DNA from: Allorhizobium borbori | GTDB lineage: Bacteria > Pseudomonadota > Alphaproteobacteria > Rhizobiales > Rhizobiaceae | Direction: 5' to 3' | DNA length: 64,000 nucleotides | NCBI RefSeq assembly: GCF_014196535.1 | Contig: NZ_JACIDU010000007.1 | Location: 124,001-188,000 of the forward strand | Shown here: piece after piece, positions 53,166-61,174 of the stretch | Position numbering within the stretch: position 1 is the stretch's first letter | How the letters are laid out: every line of letters starts with the position of its first letter | The notes under the pieces: generated by a model | What the model saw: only the letters and a program-made list of their open reading frames with translations | Database searches by the model: none | What the model was told of the DNA's origin: nothing | Program-made: the position numbers and the translations under genes

Positions 53166-53810
53166 ATGAAATACAATCGAGTGGGCATTCTGGTGATGAT
53201 GTCGCTGGCGTTACAATCTTGCGGTTCCATCACTGTTCCGGCTGCCGTGAAGATGGATAGCGGAGAGGCGTACGTTGGAACGACAACAGCAGCGATAAGC
53301 GGCGGGACGTTTCAGGTGACGGCAACATCTGGCGTCGTTACGTGTTCCGGAACCTATGACGCTTTCGATACAAATCCGGTGATTTCTGCACCGGTTAGAT
53401 GCTCTGATGGTCGTTATGGAACGATAACCGTACTGCGAAATCCTGACATGCGCGGGGGAAGTGGAACGGTTACACTTGCGAATGGGTCGCATGGACGAGT
53501 GGCTTTTGGGCGCAACGCGTCATCAGTCTTGAGTGCGCCGATTGCTATGTCTGGGTTGCCAACTCCCTCATCAACGACGATAGGCGAAAGCTACTCTTCG
53601 GGGGGAGGTGTTTACACCGGCAACTGCCCTACGCCAGAGAGCATAGCAGCTGACGGTAAGCGCTGTGGGAAGCGAAGTGCGGCTTACAAGGCAGGCGGCT
53701 ACTCAGGATATGGATTAATGTCCAGCGCTCGAAGCTACGGAGGATCCACGTACGTGCGGGGTCACTATCGGAATGGGTCTTACGTCAGAGGCCACTACAG
53801 ACGCCGCTAG
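53166..53810 (+). CDS. Predicted lipoprotein, accessory (moron-type) gene
   Basis: The 214-residue protein has a lipoprotein signal (LVMMSLALQSC, lipid Cys19), a beta-rich middle (AYVGTTTAAISGGTFQVTATSGVVTCSGTYD) and a C-terminal Gly/Tyr/Arg tail with a duplicated YVRGHYRNGS motif. Low GC sets it apart. It would sit in the outer membrane of the lysogen; protection from superinfection or altered surface are possible roles. Confidence 0.7.
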   Translation: MKYNRVGILVMMSLALQSCGSITVPAAVKMDSGEAYVGTTTAAISGGTFQVTATSGVVTCSGTYDAFDTNPVISAPVRCSDGRYGTITVLRNPDMRGGSGTVTLANGSHGRVAFGRNASSVLSAPIAMSGLPTPSSTTIGESYSSGGGVYTGNCPTPESIAADGKRCGKRSAAYKAGGYSGYGLMSSARSYGGSTYVRGHYRNGSYVRGHYRRR

Positions 53811-53943
53811 ACAGATAGGACAGTGTTCATGGCCGCTTCTTGCACTTTTGTCGGGCGGATATGGAGTCGGATCGAATCGAATCGTGATAATGATGTCGCG
53901 ACTGGTGTTGCAACAATGTTCTGGCAGCACCCTTGGGAGAGCG

Positions 53944-54441
53944 ATGGTGGCACCATACAAGGCAAAGTCTGTGGCGAATGCCTTCCTTACTCTCGCGAAC
54001 CGTGACGGGTATGACATTACGCCGATGCAGCTTCAAAAGCTGCTATATTACGCGAACGGTTACTTCATGGCCGAGAATGACGGCCAGCCCCTCATAAATG
54101 AGTATTTTGAAGCGTGGGATTACGGCCCAGTTGTTCCCACTGTTTACTATGAGTTTCGGGAGTACGTGAATCGTCCGATCAAGAGATTCGCATACACGTT
54201 TGATCGCGAAGTATCCCGCGAAATCGTGGCCCCACAACCGGTGAATGATGATCAGTCTGAATCGGTTATCAGTTGGGTGTGGGACAATTATCGGGATCTG
54301 TCAGGCCCACAACTGTCGAATATGACCCACAAAACGGACGGTCCTTGGGACCGGGCTCGCCGACGAGCCAGCAACTCCCAGATGCGCAACGAGCGGCTTG
54401 AGACTGCTGATCTCCTAGAGTATTTCAGGAATCTGATCTGA
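53944..54441 (+). CDS. Panacea-domain (SocA-like) protein, candidate antitoxin
   Basis: The 165-residue protein is a full Panacea/DUF4065 domain: YKAKSVANAFLTLANRDGYDITPMQLQKLLYYANGYFM, EAWDYGPVVPTVYYEF and a C-terminal LSNMTHKTDGPWDRAR. Panacea proteins are antitoxins that neutralise unrelated toxins, and SocA is a related antitoxin/adaptor in Caulobacter. I chose the ATG at 53944 after GGGAGAG because the domain begins there. The next gene starts directly after the stop. Either the domain is acting as the antitoxin to that gene, or it is a stand-alone phage accessory. Confidence 0.85.
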   Translation: MVAPYKAKSVANAFLTLANRDGYDITPMQLQKLLYYANGYFMAENDGQPLINEYFEAWDYGPVVPTVYYEFREYVNRPIKRFAYTFDREVSREIVAPQPVNDDQSESVISWVWDNYRDLSGPQLSNMTHKTDGPWDRARRRASNSQMRNERLETADLLEYFRNLI

Positions 54442-54777
54442 GTGGTTAGGAAGGTCGATACAGAAGGCGCCCATACCGTACCGGCCAGAACGCCAGAAGA
54501 CGACGGCGATGTGGCAGGGCCGCTACTGATTGAGATTCCGCTCTGGAAGTTTGGGCGGATTAAGCTCGAAAGCTTTAACTCCAAATCATCACTCGCCGTT
54601 TTTGCGCTCGTCGTGATCTTGGCGATGATGATTTTCCTCTCAGTGCTCGAAGCCGGGGCTGGGATCATGAAGTCAACAGTTCCAGGTATTGTAGGCCTAC
54701 AGGGCAAAGTTGGAGAGGCGCTGTTGCTGATACTAGGCGTCCTGTTGGGTGCGTATAACGGCAAGAGTAAGAAGTAG
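54442..54777 (+). CDS. Small two-helix membrane protein, candidate toxin partner of Panacea
   Basis: The 111-residue protein has an acidic head, membrane helix 1 (about 50-68, SSLAVFALVVILAMMIFLS) and helix 2 (about 88-105, GKVGEALLLILGVLLGAY) with a basic end. The GTG start follows the Panacea stop with no gap, so translation is coupled. Small membrane proteins are among the toxins paired with Panacea antitoxins. A non-toxic role, for example superinfection immunity, remains possible. Confidence 0.65.
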   Translation: MVRKVDTEGAHTVPARTPEDDGDVAGPLLIEIPLWKFGRIKLESFNSKSSLAVFALVVILAMMIFLSVLEAGAGIMKSTVPGIVGLQGKVGEALLLILGVLLGAYNGKSKK

Positions 54778-54902
54778 GTTGGCCGAAACGCCTTTCCTAT
54801 TTCAGCATCACAGCGGCGCCGGTGGCATCGGCGAAGACGGTCATTTGCTAAGCACTGCGCCTGAATCGCACTGAACGCAGCAACAATTTACGGAAACCTT
54901 CC

Positions 54903-54927
54903 AAGGCTCCCTCACGGGGGCCTTTTT
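54903..54927 (+). terminator. Terminator closing the accessory cassette (phage-type copy 3)
   Basis: AAGGCTCCC-TCAC-GGGGGCCTTTTT, a near copy of the hairpin at 52378. The two bracket about 2.5 kb of accessory genes. Confidence 0.88.
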
Positions 54928-54940
54928 CTATGGAGGCCAT

Positions 54941-55741
54941 ATGCCAACGTTCGACACTGGCCGTTTTGGTGGCGGCTACTCCCCCAACAACGCGCCCCTG
55001 AGTGGTCAGGTCCAGTCCTACGACCCCATGCTATCGCCAGCGGCGGACTTCGGCGGCAGGTTTGCGCCGTCTGGCCCGGTACCGCAGGGACTTGAGGGGC
55101 TGCAATCCGGCCTCTACGCCGGTCAGCGCGACGTCGGCCTCCTGCCAGAACTCCGGGACGCGGTGGACTACAGCCGATACAGCGGGCAGATCGCCAGCCA
55201 ACCGACATACGGTCCGACCTACACGCAGCCGCAGCAGCCGCAGCAGACGGCCACTGCCTATGCGCAGCCGGAAGAGACTGTAGCTCCAGCGCCAGGCATT
55301 GACGCAATCCAGACGGCTTCCCCGTCAGCCGGCGGTCTTCTTGGCTCCATACCCGGCGTCACGTCTCCCGATGAATATGCGCAGATCGCCCAGACCCGCG
55401 CTGAACTTGGTGTTCCAAACGACCTGACAGGATTGCGCTCTCTTTCGCCCGCAGCGGCCCGCCAGATGGATCGATCATTCAGCGCAAGGCAGACATTCGG
55501 GACACTTGGAGGCGCGCTTCTCGGCGGCGCTCTGCTCGGCCCCGTCGGTGGGCTTCTGGGCGGCTATCTCGGCAGGAACGTCGCATCGAAATCATACTAT
55601 CCCGACGCTCCGCAACCTGTCGCCGGTCAGACAGCCAAGGGCTACGACAAAGGTGATTTGAGCGACTACGGGCAGCGTGCATACGAGAGTTCTGGCCAAT
55701 TCCGCGATGCGGTTGACAGCGGCAAGGGAGGGCTTTGGTAA
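54941..55741 (+). CDS. Phage tail-associated protein, Gly-zipper type
   Basis: The 266-residue protein has a low-complexity Gln/Pro region (YTQPQQPQQTATAYAQPEE) and a glycine-zipper hydrophobic segment (LGGALLGGALLGPVGGLLGGYLG, residues about 185-210). TATGGAGGCCATATG gives a strong start. It precedes the fibre gene with a TAATG junction. Membrane interaction at the tail tip is plausible. Confidence 0.6.
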   Translation: MPTFDTGRFGGGYSPNNAPLSGQVQSYDPMLSPAADFGGRFAPSGPVPQGLEGLQSGLYAGQRDVGLLPELRDAVDYSRYSGQIASQPTYGPTYTQPQQPQQTATAYAQPEETVAPAPGIDAIQTASPSAGGLLGSIPGVTSPDEYAQIAQTRAELGVPNDLTGLRSLSPAAARQMDRSFSARQTFGTLGGALLGGALLGPVGGLLGGYLGRNVASKSYYPDAPQPVAGQTAKGYDKGDLSDYGQRAYESSGQFRDAVDSGKGGLW

Positions 55742-56664
55742 TGGCAAAGAACAATGTCGGGCAGTGGGATACAACGCCTGCAAACAATACCGATGTAGGC
55801 GGGATCAGCATTGAGGGAACCGCACCAGTAAGCAACTTCGACGGTGCTTTGCGCACGATAATGGCCCAGATCAAGGATGGGACAGGCGTCCCCGCAGATC
55901 TGTTGGACGGCCAGCACGGCACTTACTACCGGAATGCCGGCAACCTCAATGCAGGGACGGTGCCGGCGGATCGTTTGGCGGGCGGATCATACAGCTTTTC
56001 AGCCTTGAAAATCGAGGGTGCCATACCTCGTATTGATTTGCTCGATTCTGATGCGGCAGATTTTTACATCCGCGTCGATAGCGGCGTATTCTCGGTCCTG
56101 ACTGACCGGGATAGCTCAGGCACATGGGAAACGCCTCACCCGCTCCAATTGGATAACTCAAGCGGCGAGGGAACGCTCTACGGCGACAAGATATGGACTG
56201 CCGGGAACGATGGCGCAGGGTCAGGTCTTGCCGCCGATACCGTTGATGGCGTCCATTTGTCCGGTCTTGTGCAAACCAGCCGTACTATCACGGCGGGAAA
56301 CGGCTTGACTGGACTTGGCGATATGTCTGCCGACCGAAGCGTTGCCGTTGGTGCGGGAACCGGGATTACGGTCGGGACAAGTACTGTGTCTGTGGATACG
56401 ACGGTCTGGCGCGATGGCAACTTGCCGACCGCCGCCCAAATCGGTGGGATCATCGCCGGTCTGACGCAGGGGGCAATCGGATCGTATGCAACGGTCATCA
56501 AGAAAACAGCAGGAACGATCAACCCAGGCTCAACAGTGGCCGGAACCGACCTCTACTGGTCAAATTCCGACGATAGCGCCGCGATCGGTATTGACGTCGG
56601 CACATGGCGCGCGGTGGGCGTGATCACGAACACTGCGTCGGCCACAGCACTGAGGATTTCGTGA
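55741..56664 (+). CDS. Tail fibre protein
   Basis: The 307-residue protein has features of phage fibres: VSNFDGALRTIMAQIKDGTGVPADLLDGQHGTYYRNAGNLNAGTVPADRL, a stretch with repeated beta turns (NGLTGLGDMSADRSVAVGAGTGITVGT) and a C-terminal DSAAIGIDVGTWRAVGVI. The LDGQHGTYY motif occurs often in tail fibres. Adjacent small gene could be its chaperone. Confidence 0.78.
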   Translation: MAKNNVGQWDTTPANNTDVGGISIEGTAPVSNFDGALRTIMAQIKDGTGVPADLLDGQHGTYYRNAGNLNAGTVPADRLAGGSYSFSALKIEGAIPRIDLLDSDAADFYIRVDSGVFSVLTDRDSSGTWETPHPLQLDNSSGEGTLYGDKIWTAGNDGAGSGLAADTVDGVHLSGLVQTSRTITAGNGLTGLGDMSADRSVAVGAGTGITVGTSTVSVDTTVWRDGNLPTAAQIGGIIAGLTQGAIGSYATVIKKTAGTINPGSTVAGTDLYWSNSDDSAAIGIDVGTWRAVGVITNTASATALRIS

Positions 56665-57140
56665 TGGATCTGCATATCGAGACAGTGACCGATCTCCGGT
56701 GGGTTGATGCCGCCCAGACAAAGCTTGTCGGTATCGTGAAATTTGCTGAGTTTCAGGACGCCGCGCCGTTCAGTTTTTGCTCTACGGCTCCGGTCGAGTA
56801 CCCGCATGAAGCTGATTTCTGGGACCGATCAACATCGGGTGAGTTCGGGACGATTGCGGACTATGTCCCGCCATCCGTCGATGAAATGCGTGCTTCCATG
56901 CCGCCATTGACCGCCCGTCAACTGCGCTTGGGCCTTATCGCCAACGGCATCATGCCATCGCAGGTGCAGTCTGCCATTGAAGCTATGCCGTCCGGTCCGT
57001 CCAGAGAGAATGCGCTGGTCGAATGGGAATATGCGTCATCGTTCGAGCGCATGCATCCGCTTATCGCATCCGTAGCCGCTGGCCTGTCGCTGACGGCTGA
57101 GCAGGTAGACGCCATGTGGATGGCTGCGGTCATCCTGTAA
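56664..57140 (+). CDS. Small protein after tail fibre, chaperone-like position
   Basis: The 158-residue protein starts in the stop of the fibre gene (TGATG). The second half (LTARQLRLGLIANGIMPSQVQSAIEAMPSGPSRENALVEWEYASSFERMHPLIASVAAGLSLTAEQVDAMWMAA) is a helical domain common in phages next to fibre genes. A fibre-assembly role is inferred from position. Confidence 0.65.
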   Translation: MDLHIETVTDLRWVDAAQTKLVGIVKFAEFQDAAPFSFCSTAPVEYPHEADFWDRSTSGEFGTIADYVPPSVDEMRASMPPLTARQLRLGLIANGIMPSQVQSAIEAMPSGPSRENALVEWEYASSFERMHPLIASVAAGLSLTAEQVDAMWMAAVIL

Positions 57141-57162
57141 CCAATCGCATCGGAGAACACCA

Positions 57163-57816
57163 ATGACACGACGCATTGACGCGGCGGGCCTTTCGCACAT
57201 CATGCAGTGGGAGGGAAAGCGCCTGACGTCCTATCGGGACGTGGCCGGAATCTGGACGGTTGGCTTTGGCCATACCGACGCGGCAGGGCCTCCTAAGGTC
57301 TTCGCCGGAATGAAGATCACCGAAGAGCAAGCGGCTGAAATCCTGCGATCCGACCTTGCCAAGTTTGAGGAGCGCGTCTCGCGGCTGGTCAAAGTGCCAC
57401 TAACGGACAACCAGTTTTCCGTTCTCGTGTCCTTCGATTTCAACACCGGGTCGCTGCACAAATCAACGCTGCTGAAACGGCTCAACGCTGGCCAGTACGA
57501 CGCTGTTCCTGGCGAGTTGATGAAGTGGGTCAACGCCGGCGGGAAGCGTGTTCAGGGCCTTGTGAACCGGCGTGCTGCTGAAGCGGGCCTTTGGGCCAAG
57601 GGTGAGTTCGTTTCGTCCAACACGGTTCCCGCCGCGCCGATTGCCTCTCCACTGCTGACGAAGGAGAACGTCTCGTGGGGTGCGGGCATCCTGTCCACCC
57701 TTGGGTTTTCCAGCGTCGGTCCCGGCCCGCTGCAATGGGCGCTGGCCGCCGTCCTTGTGGGCGCCTTTGCCATTGGAGCATTCTTCTTCATCAAGAGCCG
57801 GGTGAATCCATCATGA
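57163..57816 (+). CDS. GH24 endolysin (T4-type lysozyme) with C-terminal membrane helix
   Basis: The 217-residue protein has the catalytic triad spacing E-8-D-5-T exactly: Glu17, Asp26, Thr32 (WEGKRLTSYRDVAGIWTVGFGHT), the second GH24 motif LTDNQFSVLVSFDFNTG and a lone membrane helix near the C-terminus (about 190-213, WALAAVLVGAFAIGAFFFIK). There is no N-terminal signal anchor, so the way it reaches the periplasm is not clear; a holin is likely. Confidence 0.92.
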   Translation: MTRRIDAAGLSHIMQWEGKRLTSYRDVAGIWTVGFGHTDAAGPPKVFAGMKITEEQAAEILRSDLAKFEERVSRLVKVPLTDNQFSVLVSFDFNTGSLHKSTLLKRLNAGQYDAVPGELMKWVNAGGKRVQGLVNRRAAEAGLWAKGEFVSSNTVPAAPIASPLLTKENVSWGAGILSTLGFSSVGPGPLQWALAAVLVGAFAIGAFFFIKSRVNPS

Positions 57817-58100
57817 ACCCGCTGGCATGGCTCCAGATCGGTGCCGGTGCTGTTTCGGGCGCTATCCTATCAGCGCTGGTTATTGCACCTGTCTCCTATC
57901 TCAAGGGCGAAAGCGCCGCCACGGCGGAGGCAAAGACTGCCGCGCTGGAAACCACCATCGAACTCCTCAAAAGCCGGGAAATCACCAATGCGGAAATCTC
58001 TCATTCCGATGCTGCTGATCTGTGCCGCCATATCGGGCTGCTCGACAACGACATCAACGAATGCATGCGCCGGATGGCAGAAGCTAACACCAAGCCTTGA
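57813..58100 (+). CDS. Rz-like i-spanin
   Basis: The 95-residue protein has one N-terminal membrane helix (WLQIGAGAVSGAILSALVIAPVSYL), then a periplasmic helical domain (AKTAALETTIELLKSREITNAEI). ATG in a 4-nt overlap with the endolysin. Another gene is nested in it in a second frame, the usual Rz/Rz1 arrangement. Confidence 0.8.
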   Translation: MNPLAWLQIGAGAVSGAILSALVIAPVSYLKGESAATAEAKTAALETTIELLKSREITNAEISHSDAADLCRHIGLLDNDINECMRRMAEANTKP

Positions 58101-58194
58101 GACGGCGGTGTTCGTCACGATGAACGATCTTCAATTTGCCAACGGCGTTGCCTCCCACAATCTCCACGGAAGAAAAGAAGGATGCTGGAAATGA
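57988..58194 (+). CDS. Rz1-like o-spanin lipoprotein, nested in Rz
   Basis: The 68-residue protein lies in the +1 frame, overlapping Rz by 113 nt and extending past it. The lipoprotein signal is MRKSLIPMLLICAAISGC (lipid Cys18). Embedded Rz1 genes join the outer membrane to Rz and finish lysis. The short mature part is not very proline-rich, unlike lambda Rz1. Confidence 0.75.
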   Translation: MRKSLIPMLLICAAISGCSTTTSTNACAGWQKLTPSLETAVFVTMNDLQFANGVASHNLHGRKEGCWK

Positions 58195-58517
58195 CCGCAA
58201 CTGACGAACAGCGCGCACTGATCGATGCAATCACGAAGCACTTTGCTGTGGCTGAGGCAGGCCTGAACGATGCGGTCAAGGCGCTGCATCGGCTGGAGGT
58301 GGACAGCGAAGATGCGGCACGGCTGAAACTGGAAGGCGCGACCGGTTCGTTCGTCGTCAAGTTCCGCGCGGAAGTGCGCCAGCTTATCGGCCAGATCGGC
58401 GCCATCGAGGCACCGCTTTATGGCCTCCATGTCAAAGCGACCGCCATCGCTCGCAATACGGATGAAGCCTACAAGGCTCCCGATAACTACGTGACCCTTC
58501 TCGGCGGTGGCCGCTGA
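58191..58517 (+). CDS. Small phage protein in the lysis cluster
   Basis: The 108-residue helical soluble protein (TDEQRALIDAITKHFAVAEAGLNDAVKALHRLEVDSEDAARLKLEGATGSFVVKFRAEVRQL) starts in the ATGA overlap with Rz1. A start three codons earlier is possible but too near its ribosome site. Function unknown. Confidence 0.6.
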   Translation: MTATDEQRALIDAITKHFAVAEAGLNDAVKALHRLEVDSEDAARLKLEGATGSFVVKFRAEVRQLIGQIGAIEAPLYGLHVKATAIARNTDEAYKAPDNYVTLLGGGR

Positions 58518-59047
58518 TGGAGTGGTATCACCTGGCTCTCCCAACATTGGCGCTTATTTCGGCCATAACGGCCCGGAGAACGCCACGCGCATGGCTGTGG
58601 GTGTCCGCCATCATGGCGGCATGGATTACGCCCGTGGTCTATCTCTACGTCGGCCAGCCTGACTTCCTGCCGTGGTATCCGCCGCAGCCGGGAATCTCCT
58701 TCCTCTGCGACGGGGCAGTCTACTGCCTGATCATCCACAATCACGAGGAACGGTGGGAGCGCTGGGGCCTTGGCTCCATCTTCATGGCGTCCGCCACGGT
58801 CGATCTCATCCAGTGTTTCGGGGTTATGACCGGATACCCGCCACCGCTGGCCGGTCACTCATATGGCCTTGTTCTCGATGCGCTCAATGTCGCGGCTCTT
58901 CTCATCATCGGCGGCATAGGCATCGCAGACAGGTTGAAAGATGGCGGATTTGATCTTTCTCACGCTTATAACCGCTATCTGGATCGGGCTGTCCGCTATG
59001 CCCACCAAAAGACGCACGCGCCGAAACCGTTCAGGAAGGTCTGGTGA
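58517..59047 (+). CDS. Polytopic membrane protein in the lysis cluster, possible holin
   Basis: The 176-residue protein has four to five hydrophobic segments (LALPTLALISAI, AWLWVSAIMAAWITPVVYLYV, GLGSIFMASATVDLIQ, LVLDALNVAALLIIGGIG). It starts in the stop codon of the preceding gene. Placement next to endolysin and spanins makes a holin or antiholin a fair guess, but it is larger than most holins. Confidence 0.6.
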   Translation: MEWYHLALPTLALISAITARRTPRAWLWVSAIMAAWITPVVYLYVGQPDFLPWYPPQPGISFLCDGAVYCLIIHNHEERWERWGLGSIFMASATVDLIQCFGVMTGYPPPLAGHSYGLVLDALNVAALLIIGGIGIADRLKDGGFDLSHAYNRYLDRAVRYAHQKTHAPKPFRKVW

Positions 59048-59337
59048 TGGAAGGACCGGGAAATCCTGAAAACTACAGGTACGTCGGCGCAGCACTCGGG
59101 GCCGCTTCCGGCCTGATGTTCATCCGGCCAAAGTCCATCATGGATGCGGTCATTCGGCTTGTCTTCTCATTTGTCGCCGGCTCCATCCTTTATCTCGTGC
59201 TGCACGAATACATGGGTTGGCCACGCGATCCCGATCACATCGTGGCAGCGGCATGGATCGTCGGCTTTGCAAGCTGGCCTCTCGCTGGTGCCGCGCTCTC
59301 TGCCGTCAAATCTAGAATGGGGAAGGGGGACGCATGA
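59047..59337 (+). CDS. Small membrane protein, holin candidate
   Basis: The 96-residue protein has three hydrophobic segments (YVGAALGAASGLMFI, IRLVFSFVAGSILYLVLHEYMGW, IVAAAWIVGFASWPLAGAALSAV) and a basic tail, the size and topology of class I holins. TGATG junction upstream, ATGA junction downstream. Similar small proteins are common in rhizobial phages. Confidence 0.65.
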   Translation: MEGPGNPENYRYVGAALGAASGLMFIRPKSIMDAVIRLVFSFVAGSILYLVLHEYMGWPRDPDHIVAAAWIVGFASWPLAGAALSAVKSRMGKGDA

Positions 59338-59489
59338 CGATGTCTCTTTCGCTCGGGTTAAGCCTGACCGGCGTCCAAGCAAGCGGCAGCGCGCCGCCAG
59401 GATTCTCGTATATGATCGACAAAAACGGCGTCGTCATGCTCGACGCACGCGGCAACAAAATTCCGATGAGGGTTCGCAGCAATGGTTAA
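59334..59489 (+). CDS. 51-residue phage protein
   Basis: The ATGA overlap with the holin candidate and a TTAATATGG junction near the tail spike gene support this small ORF. It opens MTMSLSLGLSLTGVQASG and has GFSYMIDKNGVVMLDARGNKIPMRV, a short beta hairpin repeat typical of proteins ahead of phage tail spikes. Too short for routine gene calling. Confidence 0.55.
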   Translation: MTMSLSLGLSLTGVQASGSAPPGFSYMIDKNGVVMLDARGNKIPMRVRSNG

Positions 59490-60684
59490 TATGGCAATGC
59501 AATTTGGCGTGTTTGATACGCAGCTCAAGCCATTTCTTTACAATTTCCGCCCCGGCCTCGGCGGCAACATGCCACGTTGGTATCTGGCAAAAGCAAAGAT
59601 GCGGGCAGAAGGCTATCGGCCACGTATTTTCTATGGCGGGACATCAAAGGTTATGGGGCTGGGCGCTGGAACAGCTCTGAGCGGCCAGCAGTTCGCCGCC
59701 GGCGCTGAACCATTCACGCGATCCCGCTATTTCGCTAAGATGCTCGAAGATGCCGGCTTTCTGACAAACAGCCAATGCTTTTTTGGTGATAAGGGGCTAT
59801 CGACCCTCCCGAACTTGATGGCATATGACGCGCGAATGGCTCGGTCCAGCACGGCATGGGCCACGGAACCTTCCATCACGTCGGTTGGTGGCCGCCCAAT
59901 TCGAGGCACCGGCGCGGCGACCGAGACATTCACATTCACTCCTCTATCGACCACGACCAACGACAAAATATTCTTGGTCTACATCGGCGGGTCCGGCGCC
60001 GGCACACTGCGCACGTCTGACGGTGGCGGCGTCATCGACACAACGTCGACCTTTGATGCGGGCAATATCCTCAAGAGCAAGACAATCAACCTTTCCAGCC
60101 GTGGCACCGGAAAGGTTCTGACGTGGAACAGGCAGGAAGATACCCCGAACCCTGTCTTCATTCAGGGTGCTATCGTTTACGACAGCCAGACGCCAGCGAT
60201 CGACATCGTGAATATCGGCATTTCGGGCAGCACGACAGCGACGTGGAAAGGCGCCGGCCTTGGATACGCGATATTCCCGTCATTGCGATCTGTTGGCGGC
60301 GATCTCGGCATTTTCGGGATCATGACCAACGATATGGCGCTGGCGAACAATGTGCCAGTGGCAACGTGGAAAACGAATATCAAGTCTATCATCACGCAAT
60401 GGATGACGGATGCGACCAACACGCGCGTTCGTGACGCTGTGATCGAGATCGAAAGCCTTTGCTCTACGGCGAGCTATGGCGATGCGGCCACGCAGGCCGC
60501 TTACGTGGCTGCGGCTTATGCCGTTGCCGACGAACTTGACATTCCTCTGGTCGATCTTTCCGCGCAGTTCGGGGGCTCGTATTCCGCCGCCAATGCATGG
60601 GGCGTCTTTGCCGATACGGCGCACGAGAATGCTCGCGGTAACGCCATGCAGGCACGGCTTTATGCTGACCTTCTGGCGGCATGA
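59482..60684 (+). CDS. Tail spike with SGNH/GDSL-type hydrolase domain
   Basis: The 400-residue protein has a short N-terminal attachment part, SGNH block I as RIFYGGTSKVMG (Ser55 in GGTS, not the usual GDS), an inserted beta domain (about 130-210), block III GIMTNDMA (GxND) and the catalytic Asp-His pair in ADTAHENARG near the C-terminus. It is probably an esterase/deacetylase acting on host capsule, exopolysaccharide or O-antigen at the phage tail tip. Confidence 0.72.
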   Translation: MVNMAMQFGVFDTQLKPFLYNFRPGLGGNMPRWYLAKAKMRAEGYRPRIFYGGTSKVMGLGAGTALSGQQFAAGAEPFTRSRYFAKMLEDAGFLTNSQCFFGDKGLSTLPNLMAYDARMARSSTAWATEPSITSVGGRPIRGTGAATETFTFTPLSTTTNDKIFLVYIGGSGAGTLRTSDGGGVIDTTSTFDAGNILKSKTINLSSRGTGKVLTWNRQEDTPNPVFIQGAIVYDSQTPAIDIVNIGISGSTTATWKGAGLGYAIFPSLRSVGGDLGIFGIMTNDMALANNVPVATWKTNIKSIITQWMTDATNTRVRDAVIEIESLCSTASYGDAATQAAYVAAAYAVADELDIPLVDLSAQFGGSYSAANAWGVFADTAHENARGNAMQARLYADLLAA

Positions 60685-60924
60685 TTTGCTGCTTCACTGA
60701 AACAGTGTGTACAACGCTCGGCCTGCCTCAAGGGCTGCTGTGGCTACGGCCAAGAAAATGAATATGTAGGTCGGAAGATTGTGTCGGTGCATAGCCCAAC
60801 ATAGCGAGTCCATTGCCGGCATCACTACTACGTGAAAAGCGAGCCGCATTGATTAAACAACCATAAGATGGTAATTTCTGGCACATTAGCACTCATCGAA
60901 AAATCTTATCTTTGGGGGGCTGCA

Positions 60925-61104
60925 ATGGCGGATAGTATCAAGCACATCATGGACCAATTGGCGCTGGCGCGTGATCTGATCAAGCATGATGGAGCAGGCA
61001 AAGACCTGGCAATGCTCGCATATCTTATCGATATGGCAATCCTTGAAGCTCACGATGTGAAGGCCGGCGTACGAAGGTCAGTGCCTGCACGGGCACAAAA
61101 GTAG
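60925..61104 (+). CDS. Small phage protein of unknown function
   Basis: The 59-residue helical protein (MADSIKHIMDQLALARDLIKHDGAGKDLAMLAYLIDMAILEAHDV) has GGGGGG about 6 nt before its ATG. A strong terminator follows. Alone in a lightly coded stretch (60685-61174). Confidence 0.6.
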   Translation: MADSIKHIMDQLALARDLIKHDGAGKDLAMLAYLIDMAILEAHDVKAGVRRSVPARAQK

Positions 61105-61133
61105 CGCCTGCTTCATCGCATAATCGGATGTAA

Positions 61134-61169
61134 AAAGCCCGCTGGATCGATCCAGCGGGCTTCTTTTTT
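61134..61169. terminator. Strong terminator at the end of the tail/lysis block
   Basis: A 12-bp self-complementary stem GCCCGCTGGATC / GATCCAGCGGGC flanked by AAAA and TTCTTTTTT. Confidence 0.88.
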
Positions 61170-61174
61170 GCGTT

